From Myrica gale (Eukaryota; Streptophyta; Magnoliopsida; Fagales; Myricaceae), in NCBI GenBank assembly GCA_963930655.1, contig OZ005607.1, positions 10,618,874 through 10,682,873 on the forward strand: a stretch of DNA of 64,000 nucleotides, written 5' to 3'. Below are positions 21,084 to 32,160 of this stretch, one piece after another (the stretch's first letter is position 1; every line of letters starts with the position of its first letter). The notes beneath the pieces were generated by a model. The model saw only the letters and a program-made list of their open reading frames with translations. It had not been told where the DNA came from and made no database searches. A program made the translations under genes and the position numbers.

Positions 21084-22565
21084 CAGGGGCGGAACACCAT
21101 GGTTGGCTCCGCCCAAAATAAATTTTTACTTGTATATATTTATTTTTTTAAAATAGGTTGGCCTGGGTCCGCCATGGCTGAGCCCAGGGCCCAGGCCAAA
21201 TGAAGTTTCCTTCCGCCATGGTTGAGCTCAGAGCACACTGCACACACCGTTTTATTTTTCTCACCCTCAGAATTGTGCATCTAATCTCTCAGCCCTCTCT
21301 CTCAGATTTTCTCCGCCCCGCCGTGCAGCCACCGACGTCCGCCGCGCCACAGACCTCTTGGCTCTTGTCCACTCCTAAAAGGTAATAAAATTATAAATTG
21401 TGTTGGATTTGATAATTTTGATTTTGAAGGGCTGATCAATATCCAATTCCGAATGTTTTTTTTAGGTGAAATTTTGAATTTAAGTGCATTTTTTATGAAT
21501 TTATTTGTACTTATATTTTGAAATTGTTCAGTTTATGATTTTCTTGTCTTGTGAAATTAATTTGTATGAGTTTATGAATGTATGATTGAGATTTGAGAAT
21601 TTGAGATTGAGAATTTGTAATTATCTTGAATTATGTTTTGATTCTAAATTAGGGCACGTTAGGCAGAATTACTTATATATAAAATAGAATTATTGCATTT
21701 TAATTTTTCATCAGCATCTTTCTTTTTGTCAATGTCTAGGAATAAGTCCTACTTTTAGTTTTTTAAGGCCAATTTTATAATATCATTGATAGAAAGGTTA
21801 ATTACAAAAAATTTCATCAAAAACAACCTAACATATGCCACAAATCAATAAATTTGTTTTGTTTTGTTTTGTTTAGATAATGAAAATGTTTTTCACAAAA
21901 AAGCCACGAAGCGTGGAATTGTGTAGTACTCCTAATGTGACTACTAGTTTGAAAAGGCCTCGTATTGAGTTAGTCCAGATGATATTGTTACTGACACAGG
22001 GTTACATAAATCCATTGAAGAATATGATGCTAGGATTATTGATCAAATTTGTAAGGAGTACTTGATCAAAGGTCCTTGTCAACCGCATAGCAATAATTTT
22101 CGTAGGAAGAAATATAGGACTGAAAGGATCAAGACATTGTTAATGCTATGAGTTTGGTTAGAGTTGTGAGGGAACGGTTGCAGGAGTTGAGGGAGATAGG
22201 ATGAGATGAATTTTTGGAACAAGTCAAAACATTTTGTCTAAATAATTTTATCAATGTGTCTAATATGGAAGTTATTATACCAACTCGCGATCGTTCAAGG
22301 CGTGGAGGACAAATAATTACTTATTTGCATTATTTTAGTATGGAAGTGTTTACTAGGTTATTGATTTAATTGCTCAAGATATGTATCCAATTGCCCCCTC
22401 TCAGTCGTAGTACATAGTACGATATGTATATTTCAATATTTTTAGTCTTTAATTTTTTATATTGTAATTATAAGACAATTTTTAGCATTACGTATGAAAA
22501 AAAAATTCAGTCATTTCGCTTTAAAAGTTTGCCATGATTGGCTTCTAATCCTGGTTCCGCCACTG
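21084..22565 (+). mobile_element. hAT element remnant, internally deleted
   Basis: The left end caggggcggaacaccatggt and the inverse of the right end (cagtggcggaaccaggatta) match the terminal repeats of the complete hAT at 38214. Inside, plus-strand codons recall the same transposase: MKMFFTKKP at 21880, then (shifted) IEEYDARIIDQICKEYLIKG near 22015, the TTF-type zinc-finger region, and near 22140 MSLVRVVRERLQELREIG from the middle of the protein. Most of the catalytic region is gone, so it cannot move itself. No 8-bp target duplication is seen: catagaac on the left against tcagcgtg on the right. Confidence 0.82.
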
Positions 22566-22997
22566 TCAGCGTGTCCCTCCAAATCAGTATATGCTTTCCA
22601 CGTCAGTAGGTGCCATAAATTTTTTCATGCCCTATACAACACGAACTAAGCCTAAGGGTGCGTTTTGAGGTGAACGTTACGTTTTGCACTCTTCCTCAAA
22701 CAGTGAACGCTGCGTTTTGCAGCTTATGCTTTTCACTTTATTGAACGGTGCGTTTTGCATTAGCTGAATGTTTCCTCAACTAAGTCTTCCCTCCCGTTAG
22801 TTCGTCCCCTTCTATAAATGACCCAAATTCCACCCCCCCAGGCAGCACTATCTTCAAACCCTAGTCTCCTTGCGTTGTTTTCAAACCACGAACTAAGCTT
22901 CCTCCACTTAATTTGACAATAGACGAACTAAGCTTGTAGAATTTATGACGGTGATGGGTTTCGACCATCATCAGAATAAAGTGAGTTGATCTGAAAC

Positions 22998-24304
22998 GGG
23001 AACGGATTCCCTCCGAAGGGGAATCCGTCCGAAGCACCGAAGGGATGGCTGGAACCTCACGTTCCAGCCATCCAACGGTCAGGAATCCGAGACGTGTGGG
23101 CAGTGGCGAACTTTAAAGGCGAAATGACAAAAAAAAATTCTTTTGTAATGCAAAATATTGTCTTAGAGGTACAATGTCGAAAATTAAGGACAAAAAACAT
23201 TAAAAATATTGGAATACATGTACTGTGATATGTACTGCGACTGAGAGGTGATAATTGGATCATACGAGTTTACATCTTCCGAAAAAGTTACAAAATGACT
23301 TCGTTCTCAAAAGTTTTAAAAACTTATTGCTCGATGTACACTAACATGCAATCATTCATCCATTTATCTCTCATATTATTACGCAAATCACACTTTATGA
23401 TTTAATCCAAGTTAATTCCCTATTAATTTTAAAACTTTAGAACAAATTACAGATGATTATGATGGTTAAGGTCTTGATGTCACTAGGGGTTGTCTTTCTT
23501 ACATTTTTTTTGTTACTACCTAGAGAGTAGAGTCTCTCTTTTTTCTCTTTTTTTTTCTTTTGACAAAAGGTTACTGTGATGCATTTGTAATTTACTTTCT
23601 CTAGGTTCTATGGATTTGGAATTGAAAGATATTCACATTCTCCAAAGCAACTTCCACACAGAGAGCAACAATTGATGACAAACCATGCTTTGAATAATAA
23701 AAACAAAATTTTCAGGATAAGCAAGATTTAGTAAAAGAGTTCATTAGATAAACATATCCCAAAAGTGGTCAGAACTTTGATTTGGCCTATACAAGGATCC
23801 TAAACAAACACAACATTTTTTGAGGTCTCTAATAAAAATGAAGAAACAAATCAACACAGAGAGAAAAAAATGAAGTGGTCTTGATTGTGAAAAAATAGGA
23901 GCAACGAGTAAATAATTTTTTACTAACATAAATTTAGTAAGATGGCAGGAAGTTACCCCTCGATTGAAGAACTTGTAATCGATGCAAAACAAAAAATTAT
24001 AATAACTGTATATTTGCCTTAATTATTATGTAACACTAAGAACAAAATCAATGTATAGAAAAAATATTTTAGATCTGATACCCATTAAGTCTATTTGGCC
24101 TGGACTTAATAGATATCGGACTTGGTTAATTTATAAAGAATAACAAAAAAATTACATTAGAAAAAATTTTTTGGGGGGTGCGATGGGTATCGGCCGATAC
24201 CCATCGCACCCTCTTGCTTCCGCCCATGACCGTTGGATGGCTGGAACGTGAAGTCATCCCTTCGGTACTTCGGACGGATTCCCCTTCTGAAAGAATCCGT
24301 TCTC
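22998..24304. mobile_element. Mutator-like element with perfect 9-bp target duplication
   Basis: The ends pair over about 95 bp: gggaacggattccctccgaa / inverse of right gagaacggattctttcagaa, then ggggaatccgtccgaag.accgaagggatg and acgttccagccatccaacgg. The direct repeat atctgaaac flanks it exactly (22989-22997 and 24305-24313), and 9 bp is the Mutator length. No transposase is seen; the minus-strand frame at 23744-23992 is not recognisable. The 5' part carries a piece of hAT terminus. It is nested within the long-inverted-repeat element. Confidence 0.85.
23102..23262. mobile_element. hAT terminal fragment inside the Mutator-like element
   Basis: cagtggcgaactttaaaggc then gaaatgacaaaaaaaaatt and later gtactgcgactgagaggtga match the inverse of the right end of the hAT remnant at 22380-22565. 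The fragment has one terminus only. Confidence 0.65.
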
Positions 24305-24599
24305 ATCTGAAACCCGATAGCTACTTGCTACCAAAGTTAACACCCATGCCAGCGTGTGGATGAGGCGCAGGATAAGAACCCCTAACCCAAGGTTCCATGT
24401 GCAGGCAAAACTAATATGATTTTAAAAAGAAAGTTCGGCTTTCTGTTTCCTAGTGGGGAGATTTCAATATTCAGCATCAGCAGCAGGATAAGTATATATG
24501 GAGGAGATGTGTCTTTAGCAAATACGTTTTGTCAGATCACCGATCACGTACTGGTCAGAGTGGTGAGGGGGAAGCCAGTATTTTCTTGATCTTCTAATG

Positions 24600-24795
24600 C
24601 GCTCTTTCTTTGGCTCTGCAACTCATCCCTCTGCTAATTCAATCTCACAGAGAAGGATTAAAGGCTAGCTACAGCCATGGCGGAATCACCAGTGGTTTTC
24701 GTCTGTCTTTTGCGCTGCTTGCTTCTTTGGCATGGTCGAGCTGGATAAAGCTCAAAATACAACAACAGCTGTCACCGATCCTGCTGAAGGTGTGC
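24600..24795 (+). pseudogene. Possible captured first exon of a receptor-like kinase gene
   Basis: After a leader-like stretch there is an ATG at 24678 (gctacagccatggcggaatc). A hydrophobic run in one frame (LSFALLASLA) is followed in another by VELDKAQNTTTAVTDPAEG, then a possible donor ggtgtgc. The pattern of signal peptide followed by TDP.E resembles the start of LRR receptor-like kinases (At1g56140-type), but the match is short and frames differ. It may equally be unrelated. If real, this element too has captured host coding DNA. Confidence 0.25.
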
Positions 24796-25259
24796 TTCTC
24801 TCTCTCTCTTTCTCTCTCTCAAGCATGCCCACACAGTTTTCTGCATTTGAGTTACTGTTAGCAGCTCAGTCATGTTCTGTTCTCGTGTGCATATTCTACA
24901 CAGGTGTACAGTGATCTGAATTTTCTTCTGAAATTATTAAGAAGCCTCGATACTTTTCTCAACATAAGTAGTTGAGAAAACTCTTTGGAACAAAACAAAA
25001 GAACGATCCTGAAAAAATAAAACTGAACAGAAATGTAATCAAATTTCTCACTATTTTTGTTTTCAGTTCTTCTTTCTTCGTGACGAGCACAATTTTCAGG
25101 GATTGTTTAGTGTGCTCTCAGAATTTTACTTAAACCCACTCGTCACAAAAAAACAGAGAACAGAAGTTATTAATTCGATGGTTTGAAGACAGTGCTGCCT
25201 GCGGGGGGAAATTTTGGGTCACTTATGGAAGGGGACGAACTAACGGGAGGGAAGACTTG

Positions 25260-25457
25260 GGTTGTGTTTGTGTTGTAAAATGTTGGGTATGAGAATATGT
25301 GTTGGTATTGGGTTTAGTGAAAAGGTGAAGAGAGAGGTAATTTTTTATAATTTTTGTAATTTTTTATATTTTTTTATGGGAGAGAGAGAGATTATATTGG
25401 AGTATTTTATTAGGAGAGAGATAAAATGTTGGGAATAATTGGGTTTGCAAACACAGC
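25260..25457. mobile_element. MITE, family A, inserted in the right arm of the long-inverted-repeat element
   Basis: The sequence starts ggttgtgtttgtgttgtaaa and ends gcaaacacagc. The left arm of the host element lacks it: there the site reads as the inverse of gggaagacttagttgagg, which gives the pre-insertion state. Its interior (ggtattgggtttagtgaaaa, tattttattaggagagag) is shared with copies at 45089, 54849 and 58000. Confidence 0.88.
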
Positions 25458-27087
25458 AGCTGAGGAAACATTCGGCTAGTGCAAAACGCACCGTTCAGTT
25501 AAGTGAAAAACATAAGCTGCAAAATGCAACGTTCACTTTTTGAGGAAGAATGCAAAACGCACCCTTAGGCTTAGTTCGTGTCGTTTAGGGCATGAAAAAA
25601 TTTATGGCACCTAATGACGTGAAAAGTATACGCTGATTTGGAGGGACATGCTTACGTGGATGAAGACTTCTTTAGTCAGACTAACGAAAGGATGGACTAA
25701 TTTTTTTCAAGTGTAGAAAGATGAGGACTAAAAATTGAACTCATTAAAATTCAGAATTAAAAATAAAATAGAATAAAAATCGAGTGATAAAAAGCAAATT
25801 TTCCTCTTAAATGAATAGGATATCCAAATCAGGACCCAACCGATGTAGGACACATGGGCCCCAATTCTGGATTTGAAGCACCGGCTTCTGCCCTAGTCTT
25901 TAGAATCTTCCAAAACTTTATTCTTTGTGAGTCAAGCCACCGAAGTCCGGTGAAGGGTTTGGAAATATCTCTTTAAAAAGATATTGGGAGCCCAAACTCA
26001 CACGATAGGACTCACGTGGGACCTTTGCCAGGAAAAGAGCCGGCCAGCCCTTATCCGTAGAGCGCCATATCCGGGATCCAGTGATCATTGAGAGAGAGAG
26101 AGAGAGTCGTGTGGGGGCAACAAATGCCAAATGGTACGCGGCTTTTTATTTGAATACTCTGTAAATAATATGATTTTTCTGGTTAACTGAGAGATTATAA
26201 TTAGATGGTAGTCTCTGGATTTCTTTCCTTGTATCAACTTATGCAAAATTTCTTTCCTTGTCATATTGTTCTTCATGAATTACATGATTATTATTATTAT
26301 TATTTCCTTTTCCAAATCCTTGTAAAAAGCAAGGGTCAACATGACATCACCACTGCTAAATAGCTTTCTCTGCCTCTCTTCCATTTAATCAATTACTTGT
26401 GGCCTCAAAAGAAAGTGGGTCATTTCTTCACATTTTTTTGGCCTCAAACTTGGTCATTAACAAGTATCCCTTTGAACCAACAAACATGACAAGAATTCTA
26501 GGAACTTGGATTTTCTGAATATCTCGAATTGGAAACAGGAGGAAGTGCATAATCAAAACCTCAAAAGACCCAACAAGTAACTGGAAACATAAAATATACT
26601 GTCACCATATAACAACAAATGCCTCAAACACAAAGTGCCTCCTCCAATTACATCATCTTCTCTCTAAGACCTGTAAGAACAACAAATGGAGGAGAGTTCT
26701 GTGCTTTTTTTTCATTTTCTTTCTTTTGTACAACCTAAGGACTGAGAACTAAAACCACAAACTCAAAACTCTGAGATTATGGCCCTGCAGAAGCTCTTCT
26801 GAAATAGGTATCCTGCAGGTCATACCCACTAATTTCATCTTATTTTAATGTTTTCAAACCATCACAATAGAGTTCTAAACATATCGAAACATGTATTGTA
26901 TACCACCATAGAAGCTTTATTCTAAATCGGAAACATCAGAAGTATATAGCTTCTCAGATTCAGGCACAAGCACAGATTTCTAAAAGTAATCAAAGTGAAA
27001 GGCTGCAAAGGAGTGAACAAGCTCAATTCAATGAATTGAGAGCAGCTAGGATTATCATCTCTTTGCATACCCACAGGATGATCGTCT

Positions 27088-27324
27088 CTAGGAGATATCG
27101 GAACTCCCATCAGAGTTGTAGGCGCTTGGCGGTGGGGTTGAAGAGGCAGAGTTTCCGCCGCTACCGCCCTCTCTTCTGATCCTCTCCATCGTTTCTCCTG
27201 CCTTTGAGGCGACGGAGACAATCTTGCTTGCCAAACTCCCAAAAATCAAAGCTTTGATCCGGCCTCTCTTGGGGGCAAAGCTTGAGTTTTTCTTCTTCTC
27301 ATTTTTGGGGCAAGCGGATGCCAT
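27088..27324 (-). CDS. Small uncharacterised plant protein, copy B (most complete)
   Basis: From the ATG at 27324 it encodes 78 residues: MASACPKNEKKKNSSFAPKR then GRIKALIFGSLASKIVSVAS then KAGETMERIRREGGSGGNSA then SSTPPPSAYNSDGSSDIS. The head is basic, the middle could form one amphipathic helix, and the tail is acidic and rich in Ser, Gly and Pro. In-frame upstream codons back to 27550 are open and hydrophobic but lack ATG, so this start is preferred. I do not recognise a named family. Copies A and C are its paralogues, which supports a real gene: the reading frame is kept in B while A has lost its tail and C is disrupted. Confidence 0.65.
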   Translation of the reverse strand: MASACPKNEKKKNSSFAPKRGRIKALIFGSLASKIVSVASKAGETMERIRREGGSGGNSASSTPPPSAYNSDGSSDIS

Positions 27325-27568
27325 AGGAGTCGAGTGGATGGTCTCGAAAGAAACAGAGCTCAACCAGAACAAGGAAAGAAGAAGAGAAAAAAAATAACAG
27401 GAGTTTTGATCGGAGTTTTGATTAGCGAACAGGAAGGAGATGCTGCAGAGGATGATGGATGAGCATGAGATGTTGAAAATGTTGAACAGACTGCTTAGAG
27501 GGAAATGGTAAATAAGGATGCGAGTAAAGAAGCAGGGTCTATGGCTCTACGCAAACCATAGCTCATAG

Positions 27569-27576
27569 CTTATAAA
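27569..27576 (-). promoter_or_regulatory. Candidate TATA box of gene B
   Basis: The minus strand reads ctttctttataagctatg, about 245 bp upstream of the ATG, at a position roughly equivalent to the clear TATA box of gene A. It is weaker than TATAAATA. Confidence 0.3.
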
Positions 27577-28139
27577 GAAAGAAGAAGAGGGGGAAAGCGG
27601 CGGGGGAGGAAAATTTTGGCTTTAGGAGCTATCTGTTTGAAGGCAGTGAGGTGGAGGTTCAATATGAGAGTTGGAGAGAAATTGAGCACGAACGGAACTG
27701 GAAGGTTCCTTAGCTCCCAAGCATTCCCAACCACGGCAAACTTCTTTTCCTTCTAGAAATTTCTTTTAAAAAATTTGATTACGGTCCCATTTTCTTCTTT
27801 TTCTTTTTTCTTGGCGACGGTCCCATTTTCTTCACAACCGCAGCGGAGTTGCATTTTTGCCAATGTAAACCCAAAGGCAAGTGTGCTGCATAGAATACAG
27901 CATATTCTTCCAAGATACCATAGCCAAATGTAGCACGTTGCATAAATGTGCGTTGCGGACTTCCATTCCTGCTGTGGAAGTACCTTAAACCTGTGGAACT
28001 GAGCTAAATTACAACCTTCTATTTAATTTGCTGAGCTGGAGGAATCTTACTCGTAAGCTGAGCTGGACAGTTGATGACTATTCTCTAATATGCCTCCTTA
28101 AGATGAAGTGTGTATGTTAAAGAATACCCATATTAGTGA

Positions 28140-29330
28140 GGAGATATTGAAACTGTGTAGAAGAGCTTTAGTAAATAAATCAAGGAGCTGTTGAGAGGAA
28201 GAAACATGCAGACCTCTGAGGATACCAGCTTCGAGTTTCTCTCAAACCACATGGCAATCAATCTCGATACGTTTTGTTCTCTCATGAAAATCAAGATTTT
28301 CTGCTATATGAAGAGCTGGTTATCACAAAAGAGTGAGGCTAGTTTTGAGTGCGAAATGGAAAGATCCTTTAATAAAGATAGCAACCAAACAATTTCACAA
28401 GTAGTAGAGGTCATAGCACGATATTCGGCTTCCGCATATGATCTAGAAAATAATGAATCTCTCAATAATGCACAGTAGCCAGTAATAGATCTCTTTGAAT
28501 CTGGACATCCTGCCCAATCCGAGTGAAAAAATGCCTTGAGATGAATAGGAGATTATGAAAAAAAAAAAAGCCTTGCCCTGGAGACGCTTTCAAATACGGT
28601 AACACTCTTTGAGCTGCATCAAGATGGGGTTGCCTTAGCTTGTCTATAAATTGGCTAAGTAATTGAGTGGCATAAGAAATATCGGTGCATGTGAGTGTGA
28701 GATAAAGAAGCCTTCCAATAAGCCTCCTCTATGAGCTAGGATCCTCAAGTAAAGAACAAGAACTGTCCAGCTTAAAAGAAAACGATGGTATACAAAGAAT
28801 ATTGTGCAGAATAAGAGATTTTGAATAACAAACTGTGCCAATATGAGCGACAGGAGCAAATGAACTATTTGGAAGTTTACCATGTGATCCACGGCACCTG
28901 TGTCAAGAATCGAAATTGGAGAAACAGAAGAAGATGTTAATAAGGCAATGACATATAGGTGTTTACCTGAGAGATTGGTCACTGGTGTTTGCAGAAGTGA
29001 GGAGGATAGTGGTGTGCTAATTGGATGAGCATCTAGCTGTTCAAAGTTTTGCTTAAGCAAAGCAAGTAGTTGCTGATATTGATCCTGAGTTATTGGTCAC
29101 TGTGGAACCATATTAACATCTTCCTGGTATAGAAACCTAGTTAATATAGAATGAACCATTTTTTGGTTGATAACCTGGAGGATAGCCATGAATTTGTAGC
29201 ATTTGTCAACGGTATAACCTGTTTTTACCACAGTGACTACAACAGGTTTTTCTCTTCAAAAATTCTGATTCGAAGCTTTTTTATCAGAACGTGTATGTGC
29301 TTGTGTATTTGAGCTTGAACCGGTTGGAGA
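28140..29330 (-). mobile_element. Ty1/copia retrotransposon fossil (gag, protease, RT/RNase H pieces)
   Basis: On the minus strand, a gag piece near 29160-29220 (HGYPPGYQPK) and a protease box near 28905 (ILDTGAVDHMV) are followed by late-pol text near 28560-28760, including the RNase H-proximal VL.YLK.SPGQG pattern typical of plant copia. Several parts of a full element are not present and it is broken at several points. No LTRs could be placed; tggtatcatagca at 29613 resembles a primer binding site but is on the other strand. Old. Confidence 0.78.
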
Positions 29331-29864
29331 AGCCATAGAATTGATCTCTCTCTATCTCTGTTCTTGGAGAACTAGTAAGAAGACTTATGTGATAGGAGGC
29401 AGAGGATCAAGTTGACCTCCGATATGAGAAAAAAACTCATTTAATCTCATTTTCAACTCTCCACAAGCACATGGAGGCAAATAATATATATCGAAGATCT
29501 TTCTATACGATGAATTCATTTTTCACAAATAATATAGAAGTTCTTTCTGACATCTTTCACTCTCCGTTCCAAGTTCTTCTGCACATCTCTCTTGAGCAAC
29601 TCTGTTTACTAACATGGTATCATAGCAAAAGACAAACTTCCAATATCATGTGATGTAAAAAATAAGATTCGATGGATCATTTATGATATCGGAAGAAGAA
29701 GCGTTTTGGTCTGATTTTCAGTAAGGATTACTACAAGCAGGAAGAAGGCTTTAACCCCTTCAGATGTGCAAACAAAATAAAACATCATGAATGTCTCCAA
29801 GGCAAAAGTATTTTCTTCTCATTTTCTTATAGTCTTCAATTTTTCTTAATTTGGTAATTCTACC
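29331..29864. other. No gene recognised
   Basis: Sequence between a copia fossil and the hAT target site. It may include further copia remnant. No exon is supported. Confidence 0.45.
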
Positions 29865-29974
29865 CCCCAAATTAGGGTTGTTCAACCCCGGTGTAGGTGC
29901 CGGTTTTTGCCAAATTTGTTGTTTATTACTTATTTGTACTTTGATTGTTAATTTTAGGTGCTTTTTATTTGCAG

Positions 29975-30262
29975 ATGGATACTTTACCACAATCACAGTC
30001 AAGTAGTAGTGGTACTGCTATGTCGGCCTCAGTATCGTGTCCGGCTATTGGATCTGGGTCCACTCCGGATTCTGAGACAGTGGGATCCACTCGTGATGAA
30101 AGTGGACGACCACCACGCCCTGAATCCAAAAAAAGGAAAAACTTGAACCCTTCTGATGTATGGCTGCATTACACCAAGGTACCCAACTCTGATCCACCTA
30201 AAGCAAAATGTAATTATTGTAAAAAGGATTTTATGGCTCATCACAAGAATGGGATTAATTGA
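29975..30262 (+). pseudogene. hAT transposase first-exon piece with BED zinc finger (left arm)
   Basis: After the acceptor-like ttttatttgcag, the frame starts MDTLPQSQSSSSGTAMSASV, continues with a basic stretch ESKKRKNLNPSDVWLHYTKV, and reads PPKAKCNYCKKDFMAHHKNG before a stop. The W...F/Y and CxxC parts of a BED-type DNA-binding finger are present. The His half and the rest of the transposase are not. In the family this domain binds the element's ends. A product of this size could at most be a DNA-binding fragment. Confidence 0.75.
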
Positions 30263-30597
30263 TATGTGATTAATGGACCAACAGAAAAAAGAAAAAATAC
30301 ATTAGGTCAAGTGAGTAAAATGTTAAAAAAAATGACTCAATATGAATGTAGGATAACCGGAAGCCGCCACCGCTAAGGGTCGGTTTTTCCAAAACCGGCA
30401 CCTACACCTGGTAGACCGGTTTTAAATAATTGCCACCTACACATACACCGTTAAGGGCAAAAACCGACCCTTAGCGGTGGCGGTTTAGCGGTGGCGGTTT
30501 CCGGTTATCCTACATTCATATTGAGTCATTTTTTTAACATTTTACTCACTTGGCCTAATGTATTTTTTCTTTTTTCTGTTGGTCCATTAATCACATA

Positions 30598-30885
30598 TCA
30601 ATTAATCTCATTCTTGTGATGAGCCATAAAATCCTTTTTACAATAATTACATTTTGCTTTAGGTGGATCAGAGTTGGGTACCTTGGTGTAATGCAGCCAT
30701 ACATCAGAAGGGTTCAAGTTTTTCCTTTTTTTGGATTCAGGGCGTGGTGGTCGTCCACTTTCATCACGAGTGGATCCCACTGTCTCAGAATCCGGAGTGG
30801 ACCCAGATCCAATAGCCGGACACGATACTGAGGCCGACATAGCAGTACCACTACTACTTGACTGTGATTGTGGTAAAGTATCCAT
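30598..30885 (-). pseudogene. hAT transposase first-exon piece with BED zinc finger (right arm)
   Basis: The inverse copy of the left-arm exon. The translation is identical except for one residue near the end (HHKNE instead of HHKNG). Both arms stay open, which fits recent duplication rather than selection. Confidence 0.75.
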
Positions 30886-31019
30886 CTGCAAATAAAAAGC
30901 ACCTAAAATTAACAATCAAAGTACAAATAAGTAATAAACAACAAAATGTACAAACCGAAAGAGAAAGTGTACATTGTAGGTGTTTTGGGATTGCTTGTTG
31001 GTGCCAGGAGAAACACTTT

Positions 31020-31380
31020 TCAGCCTAAGTGTTGAAGGTGTCGACACATATCATCATGGTGTCGACACATCAGTCATACACCAGAATGCATGTTCCAAGC
31101 CGAAGTGAAGGTGTCGACACATAGTGTAGAGGTGTCGACACATTGGTCATTCAACAGAAAGCAAGTTCCCATGCCAAGATGAAGGTGTCGACACATAGAC
31201 CAAGAGGTGTCGACACATTGCACTGTCAATAGAATGAAGATTTCCAGGCAAAGCTGATGGTGTCGACACATTGCACATACACCCGAATGGATGGTTTCAA
31301 GACAAATTTGAAGGGTCAACATATTGAAGGGAAGTGTCGACACATTGGACATAAGTGTCGAGATAAAACTCATTGACCAG
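31020..31380. repeat. Minisatellite with paired TGTCGACAC boxes, period about 73-75 bp
   Basis: Box starts at 31039/31060, 31112/31133, 31186/31208, 31261 (single) and 31335/31356. The first, second and last pairs are 21 bp apart and the third 22. Pair-to-pair period is 73, 74 and 75 bp. The intervening text (tgttccaagccgaagtgaag and variants) differs from that of the 3900-4350 array; only the boxes and their spacing are shared. Confidence 0.92.
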
Positions 31381-32160
31381 ATTGAAACACAAGATAAGAC
31401 ACACCTAGAACCTCATAAACTTTTGAAAAATTCCAGACACAGCTTTCACACAGCTTCACTACAAATTCACCCAAGATCGACTCAATATGTATCTGTGTGT
31501 CATCTTCAAACATATATGACTGCCATAGTGAATAGATAGTCATAGACATCATAACCATCGACTCAACTCAGAGGAGACTAATCAAAATCTTCAGACAACA
31601 ACATTTTAAATATTGTTTCTAGTTTTACAATATAATATTTGCAATCATGTTAGTTCAATGGCTCCTGTTTAAGCAGCGTTTGCATTCTCCAAAACTGGTG
31701 CCACTTTCTTATAAATGATATGATCCATAGCAATTCACATACCAGATCCCACTTTCAGTTCAAACAACATCAAAAGCTAATTTGTCCAGAGACAACAAAA
31801 GAAAATGAAATGAGACAACACAAACAGAGCACCAACAGGCTTTTACCTGGAGCTTTTACATCAATTGGATTCGCGCAGAGGGGGGAGGTACCACTTTGAG
31901 AAAGAGAGGGCTGGCCGCTGGGTCACGGACAAGCGCAGAGGGGGGGATGGCTCACGGTCACGGGTCACGGACAACTGGACAAGCGCAGAGGGGGGGATTT
32001 CGGCCGACTGAGGAGTAGGGGAGTTGGGGACTCGACGGGGAGTGGGGGGACTCGTGAGGCACTGAGGCAGACGGCAGTGAGGAGTGAGGACTGACTGAGG
32101 GGTCGACTGAGTTAGGACTTAGGGCAAACTGAAAGTGTAAAACGATTCGTTTTGGCATTA
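31381..32160. other. hAT interior, no gene recognised
   Basis: 31400-31850 has no supported exon. 31870-32110 is G-rich with repeated cgcagagggggg and ggtcacgg phrases, typical of subterminal hAT sequence. The minus-strand frame at 31958-32233 is a compositional by-product. Confidence 0.5.

Larger units (their letters stand above)
22566..25805. mobile_element. Long-inverted-repeat element (Mutator-like?), nested and left-truncated
   Basis: Arms of about 300 bp pair: 22566-22862 against the inverse of 25182-25660. Shared phrases include ccctccaaatcag, ggtgccataaattttttcatg, ctaagcctaagggtgcgttttg, aacggtgcgttttgca and gcagcact.tcttcaaacc. The right arm runs about 140 bp further (to about 25805) than the left, whose outer part is replaced by the hAT remnant. 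The interior holds a 1307-bp Mutator-like element and a gene-like stretch at 24600-24790. The right arm contains a family A MITE. Terminal bases on the left are lost, so its class is inferred from arm length and structure. Confidence 0.72.
25814..28010. repeat. Segmental duplication, unit B (contains small gene B)
   Basis: Colinear with unit A from ccgatgtaggacacatggg (25828) to ggaactgagctaaatt (about 28012). The matching stretches cover both flanks of the gene, so promoter, gene and downstream DNA were copied together. A GA tract (26092-26107) and small gaps distinguish it. Confidence 0.88.
29917..30944. repeat. Near-perfect palindrome (arms about 475 bp, loop about 70 bp)
   Basis: The left arm 29917 to about 30395 and the right arm about 30463 to 30944 are inverse copies with very few differences (for example cattaggtcaag against cattaggccaag). 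Both arms include an intron-like leader ending ttttatttgcag, the BED exon and its downstream sequence ending aggataaccgg. The loop contains another inverse copy of the element's left-terminal motif (aaaaccggcacctacacc). A transcript across it would fold into a hairpin of about 475 bp. Confidence 0.93.

Noticed and set aside
20691-21100. Several overlapping frames on both strands upstream of gene A
   Set aside because: They overlap the duplicated non-coding flank; the equivalent region in unit B is not open.
28191-28478. 95-codon plus-strand frame
   Set aside because: Lies antisense to a copia RT/RNase H fossil.
29600-29640. tggtatcatagca as the primer binding site of the copia fossil at 28140-29330
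   Set aside because: It lies on the opposite strand to the fossil's coding direction and no LTR borders it.
3900-31380. TGTCGACA arrays as a CRISPR array
   Set aside because: Plant nuclear DNA, very short palindromic boxes and repeated spacers; it is a minisatellite.
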